Positions 17,421 to 26,666 of a stretch of DNA of 54,410 bases are shown one piece after another. The notes under the pieces were generated by a model, which had not been told where the DNA came from, did no database searches, and saw only the letters and a program-made list of their open reading frames with translations. Numbering within the stretch: the stretch's first letter is position 1; every line of letters begins with the position of its first letter. The position numbers and the translations under genes are program-made. The stretch lies in NCBI GenBank assembly GCA_905216195.1, contig CAJMSX010000020.1:1-54410 (forward strand), given 5' to 3'. Source of the stretch: an uncultured bacterium. Lineage in GTDB: Bacteria; Bacteroidota; Bacteroidia; Bacteroidales; Marinifilaceae.

Positions 17421-18605
17421 TCAGCGTATGCCCATTTTCTTTTTTAAAGCATTCGGCAGGGCGTCTTTATGAATCAAAACCGTCGTCGTTTTATAAGCGA
17501 CGAAAGGATAAGATGCATAGAAATACCCTCCGTATTCATTGTAGTTCCCCCAGGAATTTTTTACGATAAAATACTTATTCCCGGCCTGATCCACTGCTTT
17601 TCCGATGATGTGCATCGCATGGTCGTCCGTAGTCTGGAAATTATCGAAAGCTTCCTGTCTCAGTTCGGGAGTAATCGTTTTCTCTTTCCCCGGTTTATCC
17701 AGTTTATAGAGTTGTTTTTCCTGTTCGCTTTTCGTCAGCGCCACCCACTTGGCCATTTCTGAGCCCGACATTTCCTGAATATCGGCGGTCGGCACCACGG
17801 CTATTCCCTTCCGGCTGAAGCCCTTTTCCGAAATATCGGAGCTCCAGGCAAAAGTGAATCCTTTATCGATCGCTCCATCCAACACATCCATAAATTCGTT
17901 TAAAGGTAGGTTATAAACGCTCCCCCACAACCAGTTATCCGGGCTCTCAAAGATATAAGACTGATAATAAGGCTGATACATAAAAGAGGTCAACCAGATG
18001 TAATCGTCCATATTCAAGCCTGTGGATTCGGCAAAAGAACGGGGGGTATATGTTTTTCCCCGAAATTCGAACGTCTCCGGTTTTTCTCCCAGATAAGCGT
18101 TCAAGATACCTTCGTACCCCTTTTCCCAGGCGGTAGATATTTTCCGGTTCGGATTGCGGATCATCAGATCCATATATCCTTTTAAAAGTCCGTCCAATTC
18201 CCCGTGTACATGAGTTTGTTCTCCGTAATTCAGACCCAGATACACCTCCAGCGGCACAATGCCGTCATTTTTGATGGCCCAGGGTACATCAATGGCCGAA
18301 CCGCCTTCCCCGAAATTCATATGCCCGCGTACACGCAGGTAACGGTCAGCCTTTTTCCGGTAGGTGTTCCACACCACATACATAGGAGACAAACTCACGG
18401 AATCTTTTCCCAAGCGCATCATTTCACTTTCGAAAAAAGAAACCGTAGACCATACCCAACAGGTTCCGACCCGGTCCTGGGATTTAACACTCGTAGCGGG
18501 GAGACGCTTCAAATCGGTAAACTTATACCCTTCTTTCTTTTCCTGTCCCACACCCCAGAGACATCCGAAAAGCAGAAAAAAAACAATCCATGTAATCTTA
18601 TTCAT
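17421..18605 (-). CDS. Secreted C1-family cysteine peptidase (bleomycin-hydrolase/PepC type)
   Basis: A 394-residue papain-fold peptidase with an N-terminal signal peptide (about residues 1-20). The oxyanion glutamine and nucleophile are in SQDRVGTCWVW (Gln43, Cys49), the histidine is in DDHAMHIIG and the asparagine in VKNSWGNY. The order and long insertions between Cys and His match the C1B (bleomycin hydrolase/aminopeptidase C) branch, but unlike the cytoplasmic enzymes this one is exported, as is common in Bacteroidetes. It may trim peptides in the periplasm. A separate gene, convergent with the S41 peptidase. Confidence 0.9.
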   Translation of the reverse strand: MNKITWIVFFLLFGCLWGVGQEKKEGYKFTDLKRLPATSVKSQDRVGTCWVWSTVSFFESEMMRLGKDSVSLSPMYVVWNTYRKKADRYLRVRGHMNFGEGGSAIDVPWAIKNDGIVPLEVYLGLNYGEQTHVHGELDGLLKGYMDLMIRNPNRKISTAWEKGYEGILNAYLGEKPETFEFRGKTYTPRSFAESTGLNMDDYIWLTSFMYQPYYQSYIFESPDNWLWGSVYNLPLNEFMDVLDGAIDKGFTFAWSSDISEKGFSRKGIAVVPTADIQEMSGSEMAKWVALTKSEQEKQLYKLDKPGKEKTITPELRQEAFDNFQTTDDHAMHIIGKAVDQAGNKYFIVKNSWGNYNEYGGYFYASYPFVAYKTTTVLIHKDALPNALKKKMGIR

Positions 18606-18624
18606 AGGTTTTATTCATTAAAAT

Positions 18625-18653
18625 GTCCGGCCCCCATTTAACAGGAGCCGGAC
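18625..18653 (-). terminator. Possible terminator after hypD
   Basis: GTCCGGC (18625-18631) pairs with GCCGGAC (18647-18653), directly downstream of hypD on the minus strand. The following T-tract is interrupted (ATTTTAAT), so it would be a weak terminator. Confidence 0.5.
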
Positions 18654-18661
18654 AAATATAA

Positions 18662-21031
18662 TTATAAAATCGTCTGTTCCGTACGGCAAATGATTTCATT
18701 TTGCAAATCTTCGCCCAGATCATTGAAATAATCACTGTAACCGGCTACTCTGACAATCAGATCCTTGTAATTCTCAGGATGTTTTTGGGCATCTTTCAGG
18801 GTATCGGCATTTACCACATTAAACTGAATATGATGTCCGTCCATCCGGAAATAGGCACGGATCAAGTGCACCAGATTATTGGCACCCTCTTCCGTTGCCA
18901 GCAGGGAAGGTGTGAATTTTTGATTCAAAAGCGTACCTCCCGTTTTAATATGGTCGATCTTGGCAGCCGAACGGATAACGGCGGTAGGTCCGTTGGTATC
19001 GGCTCCCTGTACGGGCGAAATGCCTTCGGACAAAGGCTTACCCGCATTCCTGCCGTCCGGAGTAGCCCCGGTAACGCTTCCGAAATAAACATGGCAGGTA
19101 GTCGGCAACATATTCACCCGATAATCAGCACCCCGGGGGGATTTATGTCCGCTCAACACGTCGTAATATAAATCGAACACCTCCACTTCCTGGCGATCAG
19201 CATAATCATCGTCATTTCCGTATTTAGGCGTTTTATACACCAGTTGATACTGCAATTCCTCATATCCTTTAAAATCCGCTTCCATAGCCTGAATCAGGAC
19301 CGGCATGGCGATATCTTTTTTATCGTACACATGGTACCTCAACGAAGTAAGCATATCCGTGATACTTCCCAAACCGACTCCCTGTACATAACTGGAATTG
19401 TACCGGGCTCCTCCGCACATATAATCTTTACCTTTTGCTATACAATCCTCAATCAGGACGGACAGGAAAGGTACCGGCATATATTTCATAAATATCCGTT
19501 CGATAATGTTGTTACCCGTCAGCTTAATACGCATAAAATGGGCGACTTGAGCCCGGTAGGCGGCAAACAGCTCTTCGTAGGTGGTGAAATCGGCAGCATA
19601 CCCGGTTTGCAATCCGATCTGCTTTCCCGTTCGTTTATCGAATCCGTTGTTCAACGTCAACTCCAGAATTTTGGGCAAATTAAAATAACCGGTCAGGATA
19701 TAGGCTTCCGTCCCGAAGGCCCCGGTTTCCACACAACCCGAGCAACCTCCGTTACGGGCGTCCACCACATCTTTTCCAGCCCGCAGCATTTCCTGTACCA
19801 GAGCATCCGTATTGAATACAGAAGGCTGACCGAAACCGGTTTTGATAATTTCCACGGCAGCCCGGATAAACCGGTCCGGATTCTTCTTGCTCACCTGTAT
19901 CATGGAACTGGGTTGCAAAATCCGCATTTCCCGGATCACATCCAGTAACATATACGAAACTTCATTCACACCGTCGCTACCATCCTCTTTCACCCCACCG
20001 ACATTGATCAGAGAAAAATCGGTATAGGTATTACTTTCCTCAGCGGTCACCCCTACTTTAGGAGGAGAAGGGTGGTTATTGAATTTTACCCAGAAAGACT
20101 CCAACACTTCGTATACCTCTTCTTTAGTCGTACTTCCCTCTTCCATTTGCTTTTTATACAAAGGGTAGAGGCTCTGATCCAGGCGTCCCGGATTAAAAGA
20201 ATCCCAGGGATTTAATGCGGTTACCACTCCCAGGTGAATAAACCAGTAATGCTGTAAAGCCTCGTGTACGGTTTGCGGAGCGTGGGCCGGCACCCGACGG
20301 CAAATAGAGGCCATTTTTTCCAATTCGGCTTTCCGTTGCGGATCTTTTTCCGCTTCAGCCAACTCTTCCAATTTCTGCGCATGACGTTCCGCATACAAGA
20401 TCATGGCATCGCATACGATATCCATAGCCCGCAATTCGTCCCGTTTATCCACAGCTTCAGGATCGTCCAGCATATCCAGATTTTCCCGGGCAACTTGAAT
20501 CTCTTCTTTCAGATCCAGCAAACCGGTACGGAACATTTTCTTCCCCAGCACCGTATGTCCCGGAGCGCGTTGTTCCTGAAATTCCGTAAAAATCCCGGCA
20601 GCAAAAGCGTCTTTCCATTCCTGGGTAAGATTGGCGAAAATCCTTTCCCGGTTGGACTTCCCGGTCCAATAAGGAATGATAATATCCCGATAGGCCGCCC
20701 GGGTATCCTCATCCGATTTAAAAGATACTTTTTTCCGGTTGTGCAGAATTTCCAGATCCCGGACAGAATGTATACAGATTTCCGGATAAGTGGGAGTCGC
20801 TTTGGGAGCCGGCCCCCGTTCCCCCACGATTAATTCTCCCTCATTGATGCAAATAAATTTATGCTCCAGAATGTATTTAAAAGAAAGGGCTCTCTGAACG
20901 GGAACCGGTTCCGTATCCGCCACTCCGGATTTATAAAATTCAGTAATCAATAATGCCCTTTCCGCAGAAATACGGTTTTCGGCATTCAGGCTCTCTTCAC
21001 GCAGCCTTTTTATTCTTTCGGTCATTTTCAT
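18662..21031 (-). CDS. hypD: trans-4-hydroxy-L-proline dehydratase (glycyl radical enzyme)
   Basis: Oxygen-sensitive radical enzyme that dehydrates trans-4-hydroxy-L-proline to pyrroline-5-carboxylate. The protein is 789 residues. The thiyl cysteine is in GCSGCVETG (Cys433, base Glu435) and the radical glycine in RVAGYSDYF (Gly764). From memory of the characterised Clostridioides difficile enzyme, active-site residues His160, Asp278, Ser334, Asp339, Cys434, Glu436 and Gly765 all appear here exactly one position earlier (His159, Asp277, Ser333, Asp338, Cys433, Glu435, Gly764). The Cys lacks the CC pair of pyruvate formate-lyase. It is 23 bases downstream of its activase. ProC, needed to finish conversion to proline, is not in the window. 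Confidence 0.93.
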   Translation of the reverse strand: MKMTERIKRLREESLNAENRISAERALLITEFYKSGVADTEPVPVQRALSFKYILEHKFICINEGELIVGERGPAPKATPTYPEICIHSVRDLEILHNRKKVSFKSDEDTRAAYRDIIIPYWTGKSNRERIFANLTQEWKDAFAAGIFTEFQEQRAPGHTVLGKKMFRTGLLDLKEEIQVARENLDMLDDPEAVDKRDELRAMDIVCDAMILYAERHAQKLEELAEAEKDPQRKAELEKMASICRRVPAHAPQTVHEALQHYWFIHLGVVTALNPWDSFNPGRLDQSLYPLYKKQMEEGSTTKEEVYEVLESFWVKFNNHPSPPKVGVTAEESNTYTDFSLINVGGVKEDGSDGVNEVSYMLLDVIREMRILQPSSMIQVSKKNPDRFIRAAVEIIKTGFGQPSVFNTDALVQEMLRAGKDVVDARNGGCSGCVETGAFGTEAYILTGYFNLPKILELTLNNGFDKRTGKQIGLQTGYAADFTTYEELFAAYRAQVAHFMRIKLTGNNIIERIFMKYMPVPFLSVLIEDCIAKGKDYMCGGARYNSSYVQGVGLGSITDMLTSLRYHVYDKKDIAMPVLIQAMEADFKGYEELQYQLVYKTPKYGNDDDYADRQEVEVFDLYYDVLSGHKSPRGADYRVNMLPTTCHVYFGSVTGATPDGRNAGKPLSEGISPVQGADTNGPTAVIRSAAKIDHIKTGGTLLNQKFTPSLLATEEGANNLVHLIRAYFRMDGHHIQFNVVNADTLKDAQKHPENYKDLIVRVAGYSDYFNDLGEDLQNEIICRTEQTIL

Positions 21032-21054
21032 AAGCGCTAAAGTTTGATGTTTAT

Positions 21055-21840
21055 TTATTTCACTTGATATCCTTTTTGTTCAAATTTTTGTTTGAAGCCG
21101 GCTAAATCGGCATCGGTCAGGTTCTTCGCTCCTCCCATTCCGTATTCCATACCCAAACGCTTGTACTTATCGGCACCGGTCCGGTGATAAGGCAGCAGAT
21201 TTACCTCCCGTATTCCGGGAAACGTTTGCAAGGCCGCAAGAATTTTATCCATGGCTCCCGCCGACTGATTAAAGCCTGGAATAACCGGAATCCGGATAAT
21301 TACGCGGGAACCGGAAGCAACCACCAACCGCAGATTGTCCCATACCGTCGGAAACCCTTCCCCGATATAATCGGCAAATTTCTCTGCTTCCGCCGTCTTA
21401 ATATCATACAGAAAAAGATCGGTATTCCGGCAAATCTCCTCCAAAAGGGCGGAAGAAGCCACGCCGGCCGTGTCCACACAAGTATGCAAGTTGTGGGACT
21501 TACACAGACGGAGACACTCCAATAAAAACTGCGGCTGAGCCAAAGGCTCCCCTCCGGAAAAAGTCACTCCTCCGCCGGATTCCTCAAAAAACACCTGATC
21601 CTTCTGAATTTCCTTCCACAACTCTTCCGGACTGATGGCGTAACCGACAGTCCGCTCCTCCCGGAATTCCCGGCCTCCTAACTTTTGCACCTGCCACATC
21701 GCACAAGGTTCCAACGATTGGCTTTCTGGATTATGGCACCAACGGCAGCGTAAATGACATCCTTTCAGAAATACGGTTGTACGTATCCCCGGACCATCAT
21801 GAATCGCATAACGTTTAATATCGAAAATATTACCACGCAT
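21055..21840 (-). CDS. Glycyl-radical enzyme activating enzyme (radical SAM)
   Basis: Uses a [4Fe-4S] cluster and S-adenosylmethionine to install the glycyl radical on the adjacent dehydratase. The 261-residue product has the activase signature GPGIRTTVFLKGC and the cluster ligands CX3CX2C (Cys28, Cys32, Cys35), then TFSGGEPL for SAM binding. There is no ferredoxin-like insert with extra cysteine clusters after the radical-SAM motif, so it resembles the short pyruvate formate-lyase activase form. It is upstream of hypD in the same transcript, which assigns its partner. Oxygen sensitivity is expected for both. Confidence 0.92.
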   Translation of the reverse strand: MRGNIFDIKRYAIHDGPGIRTTVFLKGCHLRCRWCHNPESQSLEPCAMWQVQKLGGREFREERTVGYAISPEELWKEIQKDQVFFEESGGGVTFSGGEPLAQPQFLLECLRLCKSHNLHTCVDTAGVASSALLEEICRNTDLFLYDIKTAEAEKFADYIGEGFPTVWDNLRLVVASGSRVIIRIPVIPGFNQSAGAMDKILAALQTFPGIREVNLLPYHRTGADKYKRLGMEYGMGGAKNLTDADLAGFKQKFEQKGYQVK

Positions 21841-22607
21841 AACGACAATTTTAATATAATTAATCCGTATTCAGTCTGATTTATTTTCCGGATCGCCCCG
21901 GACATATGCCCGAAAAGCAGAGAACTCCCTCCGGTTTAAGTACAGAGAAAAGAGAATGCTAACACATCCAGCATTCATACAGTCCCTTGTAGGAACGGTT
22001 TTGCAATATACGATTAGCTCTTAACATAGTCTTAGTACGGGGCTAAGGTACAAAAAAAACAAATAAAACAAAATAAAAAGCAGAAATTGAATTCCCTGAA
22101 TTTTCTTTCCGGGAACCGGTACTTTCTCTTTTTTTACCAGAAAAATCCCTTTAGCAGAGACCCGCCCAGATGTCCGAAAAGACAGGAACGGAAAGCCCGG
22201 ATTTGGCTTATATATTTTATTTTTCATACACTTTTTTCTATAATACATAAAATTTACACATTTTATATTTAAAAAATTTGCAAGTTGTATTATTTATAAT
22301 TAGTTTTGTTTTTATAATTATACGATTTAAATATTATCGATTTTAATAAGAAGAATGACGCACTTCAGAAAAGGAAAACACGTAATGTATACATCAGAAC
22401 CGGTGTTTTTGTTTCTGCCCCATCTGCGGATCCCTAACAGTACAATCGCTTGGCGGAGCGTATATTTACGCATTTTTTAAAACATAATTCAGCAATATCA
22501 GGCATATATAAATTACTAATATATTAAAAATATTTTGAATATTTATATCAATTTGTTTTATTTGCAATATACTATTTTTCATAATAAAAATTATAAGGCT
22601 GAAAAAT
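21841..22607. other. Long AT-rich divergent intergenic region
   Basis: A 767-base stretch with no convincing gene; the short open frames in it look random. It contains a hairpin GAATGCT/AGCATTC (21954-21960 with 21970-21976) in the likely leader of the activase-hypD transcript and a 10-base perfect palindrome ATGTATACAT at 22385-22394. From about 22200 the sequence is strongly AT-rich, as promoter regions of Bacteroidetes surface genes often are. No exact TAnnTTTG box was found for either neighbour. Confidence 0.5.
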
Positions 22608-23510
22608 ATGAAAAGATATTCCATGCTGTTATTTATTTTAGGAATCCTCGTTTCGCTGAATTTGAAAGCTCAGGATCCCGAAGAATTAAAAAAGGCTTTA
22701 AGAGAAGCTAGCGGTATTTTTATCATGGACGACGATATTTTTTTTCTTCCGGTGTCCTACTACAATCTTTCCAAGTACGACATCCTGGATTCCACCCGTT
22801 TTATCGTCTTTTACAACCATACTTACCTGAATGAGCCGGCTAAATCCGCCTATAAAGAGGAATTGATGAAATTACAGGTAGGCCGTAAGACCGCAAAGTT
22901 TTACAGTCAAAAGACCTTTATGGACGATACCCTCTATACCGAAAATAAACACAGGGGCGTAACGTATAGTCAAGCTTACGAAGTTTTCCAGGATATACCG
23001 GGGACAGCCCTCACCGAGACCCATCGTATGCCTTTGTCGGAAACCCAGGTAGCCCTGTCTTACGAAGAACCCCTGCCCCGGTTTAATTGGCAAATTACGG
23101 ACGAGAAAGAGGAAGTTTTGGGCTATTCCTGCCGAAAGGCCACGACTTCCTATGGAGGAAGAGAGTGGACCGTCTTCTTTACGACCGAAATTCCCGTGAG
23201 TCTGGGTCCCTGGAAACTGAGCGGACTCCCCGGATTAATCCTGAAAGCAGAAGACGGGAAAAAACAATATGTTTTCGAATGTGCCGGAATACAACAAGTC
23301 CAGGAACCCATTTACCGGTATCGGTGGAAATATAAAAAAATGACAAAAAAAGAGTGGCAAAAATTCGATAAAAAGCTGCACGATGCGCCCTACAGCGTAT
23401 TGAATCCGTCCGGAAAACGGATGTTTCTCACGCCTTCTTCCGGACCGTTTGGGAAAAAAGAAGATTGGACCCTATTTTACAATCCGATTGAATTTCCGGA
23501 TACAAAATGA
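22608..23510 (+). CDS. GLPGLI family secreted protein
   Basis: A 300-residue protein with an N-terminal signal peptide (to about residue 21, ending LKAQ). The family name motif appears as SGLPGLIL near residue 205, preceded by the typical GYSCRKA and FTTEIPVSLGPWK segments. GLPGLI proteins are Bacteroidetes periplasmic or surface proteins of unknown function that often sit beside peptide-export and outer-membrane genes. Its stop codon overlaps the ATG of the next gene (ATGA), so the two proteins are probably made in fixed ratio and work together. Confidence 0.9.
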   Translation: MKRYSMLLFILGILVSLNLKAQDPEELKKALREASGIFIMDDDIFFLPVSYYNLSKYDILDSTRFIVFYNHTYLNEPAKSAYKEELMKLQVGRKTAKFYSQKTFMDDTLYTENKHRGVTYSQAYEVFQDIPGTALTETHRMPLSETQVALSYEEPLPRFNWQITDEKEEVLGYSCRKATTSYGGREWTVFFTTEIPVSLGPWKLSGLPGLILKAEDGKKQYVFECAGIQQVQEPIYRYRWKYKKMTKKEWQKFDKKLHDAPYSVLNPSGKRMFLTPSSGPFGKKEDWTLFYNPIEFPDTK

Positions 23511-26149
23511 AACCTGCGTTGTTGATATTGATTTTTTGTACGGTAACGACCGAAAGTTTCGGGCAGATCGTTATCCGGGGGGTTATCCGGGATCAAAAAA
23601 CCCGGAAGGCTCTACCGGCGGTCAATGTCATGCTGCAAGATATTTCCGAAAAATCGATCTTCGGATATGCTCTGACGCGGGAAGACGGTTCCTATTCCAT
23701 TACCTATGCCGGAAAAACCGATCCCTTGTTACTGGTCGTCACCGGTTTCAACATCGCTACCATCCGGCAAATCATCCCGGGGAAAACCCAGATTGTAAAT
23801 TTCAAAGCAGAATTTAAATCCATTCAATTGAAAGAGGTTCTGGTAAAAATGCCTCCCATCCGGCGCAGCAGCGATACCTTGAACTACAATGTGGCCAGTT
23901 TTGCGGACCTCACGGACCGATCCATCGGTGACGTACTGAAAAAAATGCCCGGCATTGAGGTCTCCCTCTCCGGAGAAATCCGATACAACGGAAAAGCCAT
24001 CAATAAATTTTACATAGAAGGACTGGACATGCTGGAAGGGCGCTACGGCATCGCCACCAATAACATACAGGCCCGGGATGTTGCCACGGTACAGGTATTG
24101 GAAAACCACCAACCCATTAAGATTCTGCAGGAGCTGAAATTATCCGACCGGGCGGCGATCAATCTCAAATTGAAAAAATCGGTCAAAGGTACTTTTAACG
24201 CTACGTTGCTTTTAGGAGGCGGATACAAACCGGGGATGTGGGTAGGAGAAGTGGTTACGATGTATTTCGCCCGGAAATTCCAGACACTCAATACGTATAA
24301 AACCAATAATACAGGTAATGACGTCTCCCGGGAAATGACCGCTTTTTACGGAGGATACGACCCGATGCGTTCTATGCTGGGCGTACACACCCCTCTGATC
24401 CCGCCCGTGGACCGGAATCGTTATCTTGACAATCATATCCATACTATTACTTTCAATACGATTAAAAAATTAAACAAAGATACCGAACTGAAAACCAACG
24501 CCTCTTATTTACATGACAAACAACTCTTTTCAGGTCAGGCTGTCACCACCTATTATTTACCCGAACAATCTCCTTTAATCATCTCCGAACGCACTTCGGT
24601 CTCCCGGTATACAGACCAGGCGGATATAAATATAGGCCTCGGAGCGAACAGCAAAAAACGGTACGCTCAGAATCATCTCTTTTTCGGCGGGAAATGGAAC
24701 CGCGATCTGGGAAAAGTCGTTAACGACAGCGGCCTTATCACCCAAAAATACCGTTTACCGGAATGGATCGGCAGCAACAATTTCAACAGCATCAAACGCG
24801 CAGGAAGAAAAGTATTCAGTTTCCGTTCGGTGACGGATTTTAACATGCAACCGGCTAAATTACGGGTGGTTCCTCTGCTTTATCCGGAGATCTTCGGAGA
24901 AAACGAAAAATACGAAAACGTTTACCAGGAAGTTACAGGCAAACGTTTCCGGACCCAAAATTCCACCCATTTCGGGTATACGACCGGAACCTGGAATTTC
25001 AGTTGCAGGCTGGAAGCGAATGCCCGGCTTGAATGGATGAACTCCGCTCTTCACCCGATGAGTGAAACGGGGGAAATGGGACCTACGCCCGATTCTCTGC
25101 AAAACCGCATGTATTGGCAAAAATTAGAGGCCGTTGCCGGCCTAGGCATAGATTACAAAAACAAGGAAAGTTTCCAAATCGAACTCCAGTTTCCTTTCCA
25201 TTATCTGAATTTGTACATACGGGATAAAATCAAAGCGAAAAACCGGCGGAAAAACCGGCTCCTCCTTAATCCCCGCCTCCAAATAACGGCCCATCTTACC
25301 ACCGAACTGAAACTTTCGGCAAAAGCCGCTTACAGCCAGGATATAGGCCGGGTAGCCGATTTTTACAGCGGATACATCATGACGGACTATCGGGTCATCT
25401 CCAGTAAAGACGGAAGGATTTCCGAAAACGACCTGCAGAATTACAGTGTGTCTTTAAGCTATGGAAACGCGCTCCATTCCCTGTTCGCTTCTCTGAATGC
25501 CAGTTATTACCGCAACCACTCGAATCTGATGTACGGCACCCAATACATCGGCACGCTCAGTCGCATAGAATCCTACGCCCTGGACAATGTTTCGGACGGT
25601 TATGACCTGAGCGGAAAAATCAGCAAATACTTCGACGGCATCGGCATGACACTGACCCTTTTGGGAGGATATAGCCGGAATTTCCGCGACCTATGGCGAC
25701 AGGGAGAAATCATGAATACTTCCTACCGCAACGGAACGCTGGGATTTTTATGTTCTACCCATTTAGGAAACGGAATCCGCTTCGATTACGACGGTTCCTA
25801 TTCCCGAAGCCAAACGGAAATAAAAGGAAATGAAGAAAAACTGGCGCCCATAGACGTAGTCCGGCAAAAAGCCAGTCTGGATTTCATTCTGCACCGCCAA
25901 CTCATCTTCAAAGCAGAGGGCGAATACTATTACAATGGAAATGTAAGTTCGGGCGACCGATCCATGTTTTTCCTCGACGCCTCGGTCCGCTATAAAACCA
26001 AAAGAGTGGAATATGAAATCGAAGGCCGGAATCTGCTGAGCAATAATTCCTTTCATTCCGCTAATTACCGGGATATTACCCATTATATATATAGTTATCG
26101 GCTCAGACCCTGTTCGGTATTGTTCAAATTAAAATTCAGTCTGAAATAA
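23507..26149 (+). CDS. TonB-receptor-like outer-membrane barrel with carboxypeptidase-regulatory-like N-domain
   Basis: An 880-residue outer-membrane protein. Signal peptide to about residue 20 (ESFGQ), then a CarboxypepD_reg-like beta-sandwich (about 21-110: GVIRDQKTRKALPAVNVML), a plug-like domain (about 125-230, containing IGDVLKKMPGIEVS and FYIEGLDMLEGRYG), then a long series of alternating aromatic beta strands forming the barrel. The plug is closer to the Bacteroidetes outer-membrane-beta-barrel family than to classical siderophore receptors. It overlaps the GLPGLI gene by four bases. A gene for a GG-leader peptide follows 115 bases later; transport or display of that peptide is a reasonable guess only. 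Confidence 0.85.
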   Translation: MKPALLILIFCTVTTESFGQIVIRGVIRDQKTRKALPAVNVMLQDISEKSIFGYALTREDGSYSITYAGKTDPLLLVVTGFNIATIRQIIPGKTQIVNFKAEFKSIQLKEVLVKMPPIRRSSDTLNYNVASFADLTDRSIGDVLKKMPGIEVSLSGEIRYNGKAINKFYIEGLDMLEGRYGIATNNIQARDVATVQVLENHQPIKILQELKLSDRAAINLKLKKSVKGTFNATLLLGGGYKPGMWVGEVVTMYFARKFQTLNTYKTNNTGNDVSREMTAFYGGYDPMRSMLGVHTPLIPPVDRNRYLDNHIHTITFNTIKKLNKDTELKTNASYLHDKQLFSGQAVTTYYLPEQSPLIISERTSVSRYTDQADINIGLGANSKKRYAQNHLFFGGKWNRDLGKVVNDSGLITQKYRLPEWIGSNNFNSIKRAGRKVFSFRSVTDFNMQPAKLRVVPLLYPEIFGENEKYENVYQEVTGKRFRTQNSTHFGYTTGTWNFSCRLEANARLEWMNSALHPMSETGEMGPTPDSLQNRMYWQKLEAVAGLGIDYKNKESFQIELQFPFHYLNLYIRDKIKAKNRRKNRLLLNPRLQITAHLTTELKLSAKAAYSQDIGRVADFYSGYIMTDYRVISSKDGRISENDLQNYSVSLSYGNALHSLFASLNASYYRNHSNLMYGTQYIGTLSRIESYALDNVSDGYDLSGKISKYFDGIGMTLTLLGGYSRNFRDLWRQGEIMNTSYRNGTLGFLCSTHLGNGIRFDYDGSYSRSQTEIKGNEEKLAPIDVVRQKASLDFILHRQLIFKAEGEYYYNGNVSSGDRSMFFLDASVRYKTKRVEYEIEGRNLLSNNSFHSANYRDITHYIYSYRLRPCSVLFKLKFSLK

Positions 26150-26264
26150 CCCCAAGCCCTCCAGGTTTTTCCGATCGATTCCCTGGAAGACGCTTCGCTA
26201 AAAATCGACCGGAGCGGTTGCCGAAAAGCTGACGAGTAGGTATAAACCATTAAAATCAACTGCT

Positions 26265-26483
26265 ATGAAAACATTAAAAAATTTCGCAGGCCAGCAATTA
26301 AGCAAAACAGACATGTTGTCTGTGAAAGGAGGAGCCATCTACTGTGACTCCTACGACGAGCACGGGAGAATTACGGAAAAAGGAGTATCTGCTCTAGATA
26401 CCATCGAAAAATCCGAAGAGGTACTGAAAAAAAGTTATGAGGGGACAGGTATTCGATGGATTTGCTACGAACCAGAACGTTAG
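26265..26483 (+). CDS. Double-glycine-leader peptide precursor
   Basis: A 72-residue peptide with a 23-residue leader containing the hydrophobic spacing and final SVKGG typical of double-glycine leaders recognised by C39-peptidase ABC exporters. The leader (KNFAGQQLSKTDML) resembles Bacteroidales natural-product precursor leaders. Cleavage after Gly23 would release a 49-residue core starting AIYCDSYDEHG, with only two cysteines (Cys27 and Cys67) near its ends, suited to one disulfide or a linking modification. The core is highly charged, unlike pediocin-like bacteroidetocins. No exporter, C39 protease or modifying enzyme lies nearby, so these would act from elsewhere. Function unknown: bacteriocin, signal or structural peptide. 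Confidence 0.75.
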   Translation: MKTLKNFAGQQLSKTDMLSVKGGAIYCDSYDEHGRITEKGVSALDTIEKSEEVLKKSYEGTGIRWICYEPER

Positions 26484-26538
26484 CATTCATATTATTTAGG
26501 AATATTTATCTAAAATTTCCTAAGTGACTGAACCATTT

Positions 26539-26590
26539 TGATCAGTGTATAGAGGGAAAAATTCAAACTTCTTATTCTATACACCGATCA
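26539..26590. repeat. Long inverted repeat after the GG-leader gene
   Basis: TGATCAGTGTATAGA (26539-26553) pairs with TCTATACACCGATCA (26576-26590) at 14 of 15 positions, loop 22 bases. No T-tract follows, so it is not a classical terminator; it may be an RNA processing or stability element separating the peptide from the next gene. Confidence 0.6.
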
Positions 26591-26666
26591 GAATCCGAAA
26601 GTTATCCGCCCGCACCGTTTATCCTAACTGTATGCTGTTTTAACTGAAAAGATTTACAACTATACG

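Noticed and set aside
19244..19948. Plus-strand open frame of 234 residues inside hypD
   Set aside because: Opposite-strand shadow; hypD carries full family motifs in this region.
18662..21031. Assignment as pyruvate formate-lyase
   Set aside because: The thiyl site is GCVE rather than a CC pair, and active-site residues match hydroxyproline dehydratase throughout.
22021..22248. Minus-strand 75-residue hydrophobic frame upstream of the hypD activase
   Set aside because: Low-complexity translation of AT-rich DNA; no promoter, RBS or conserved pattern.
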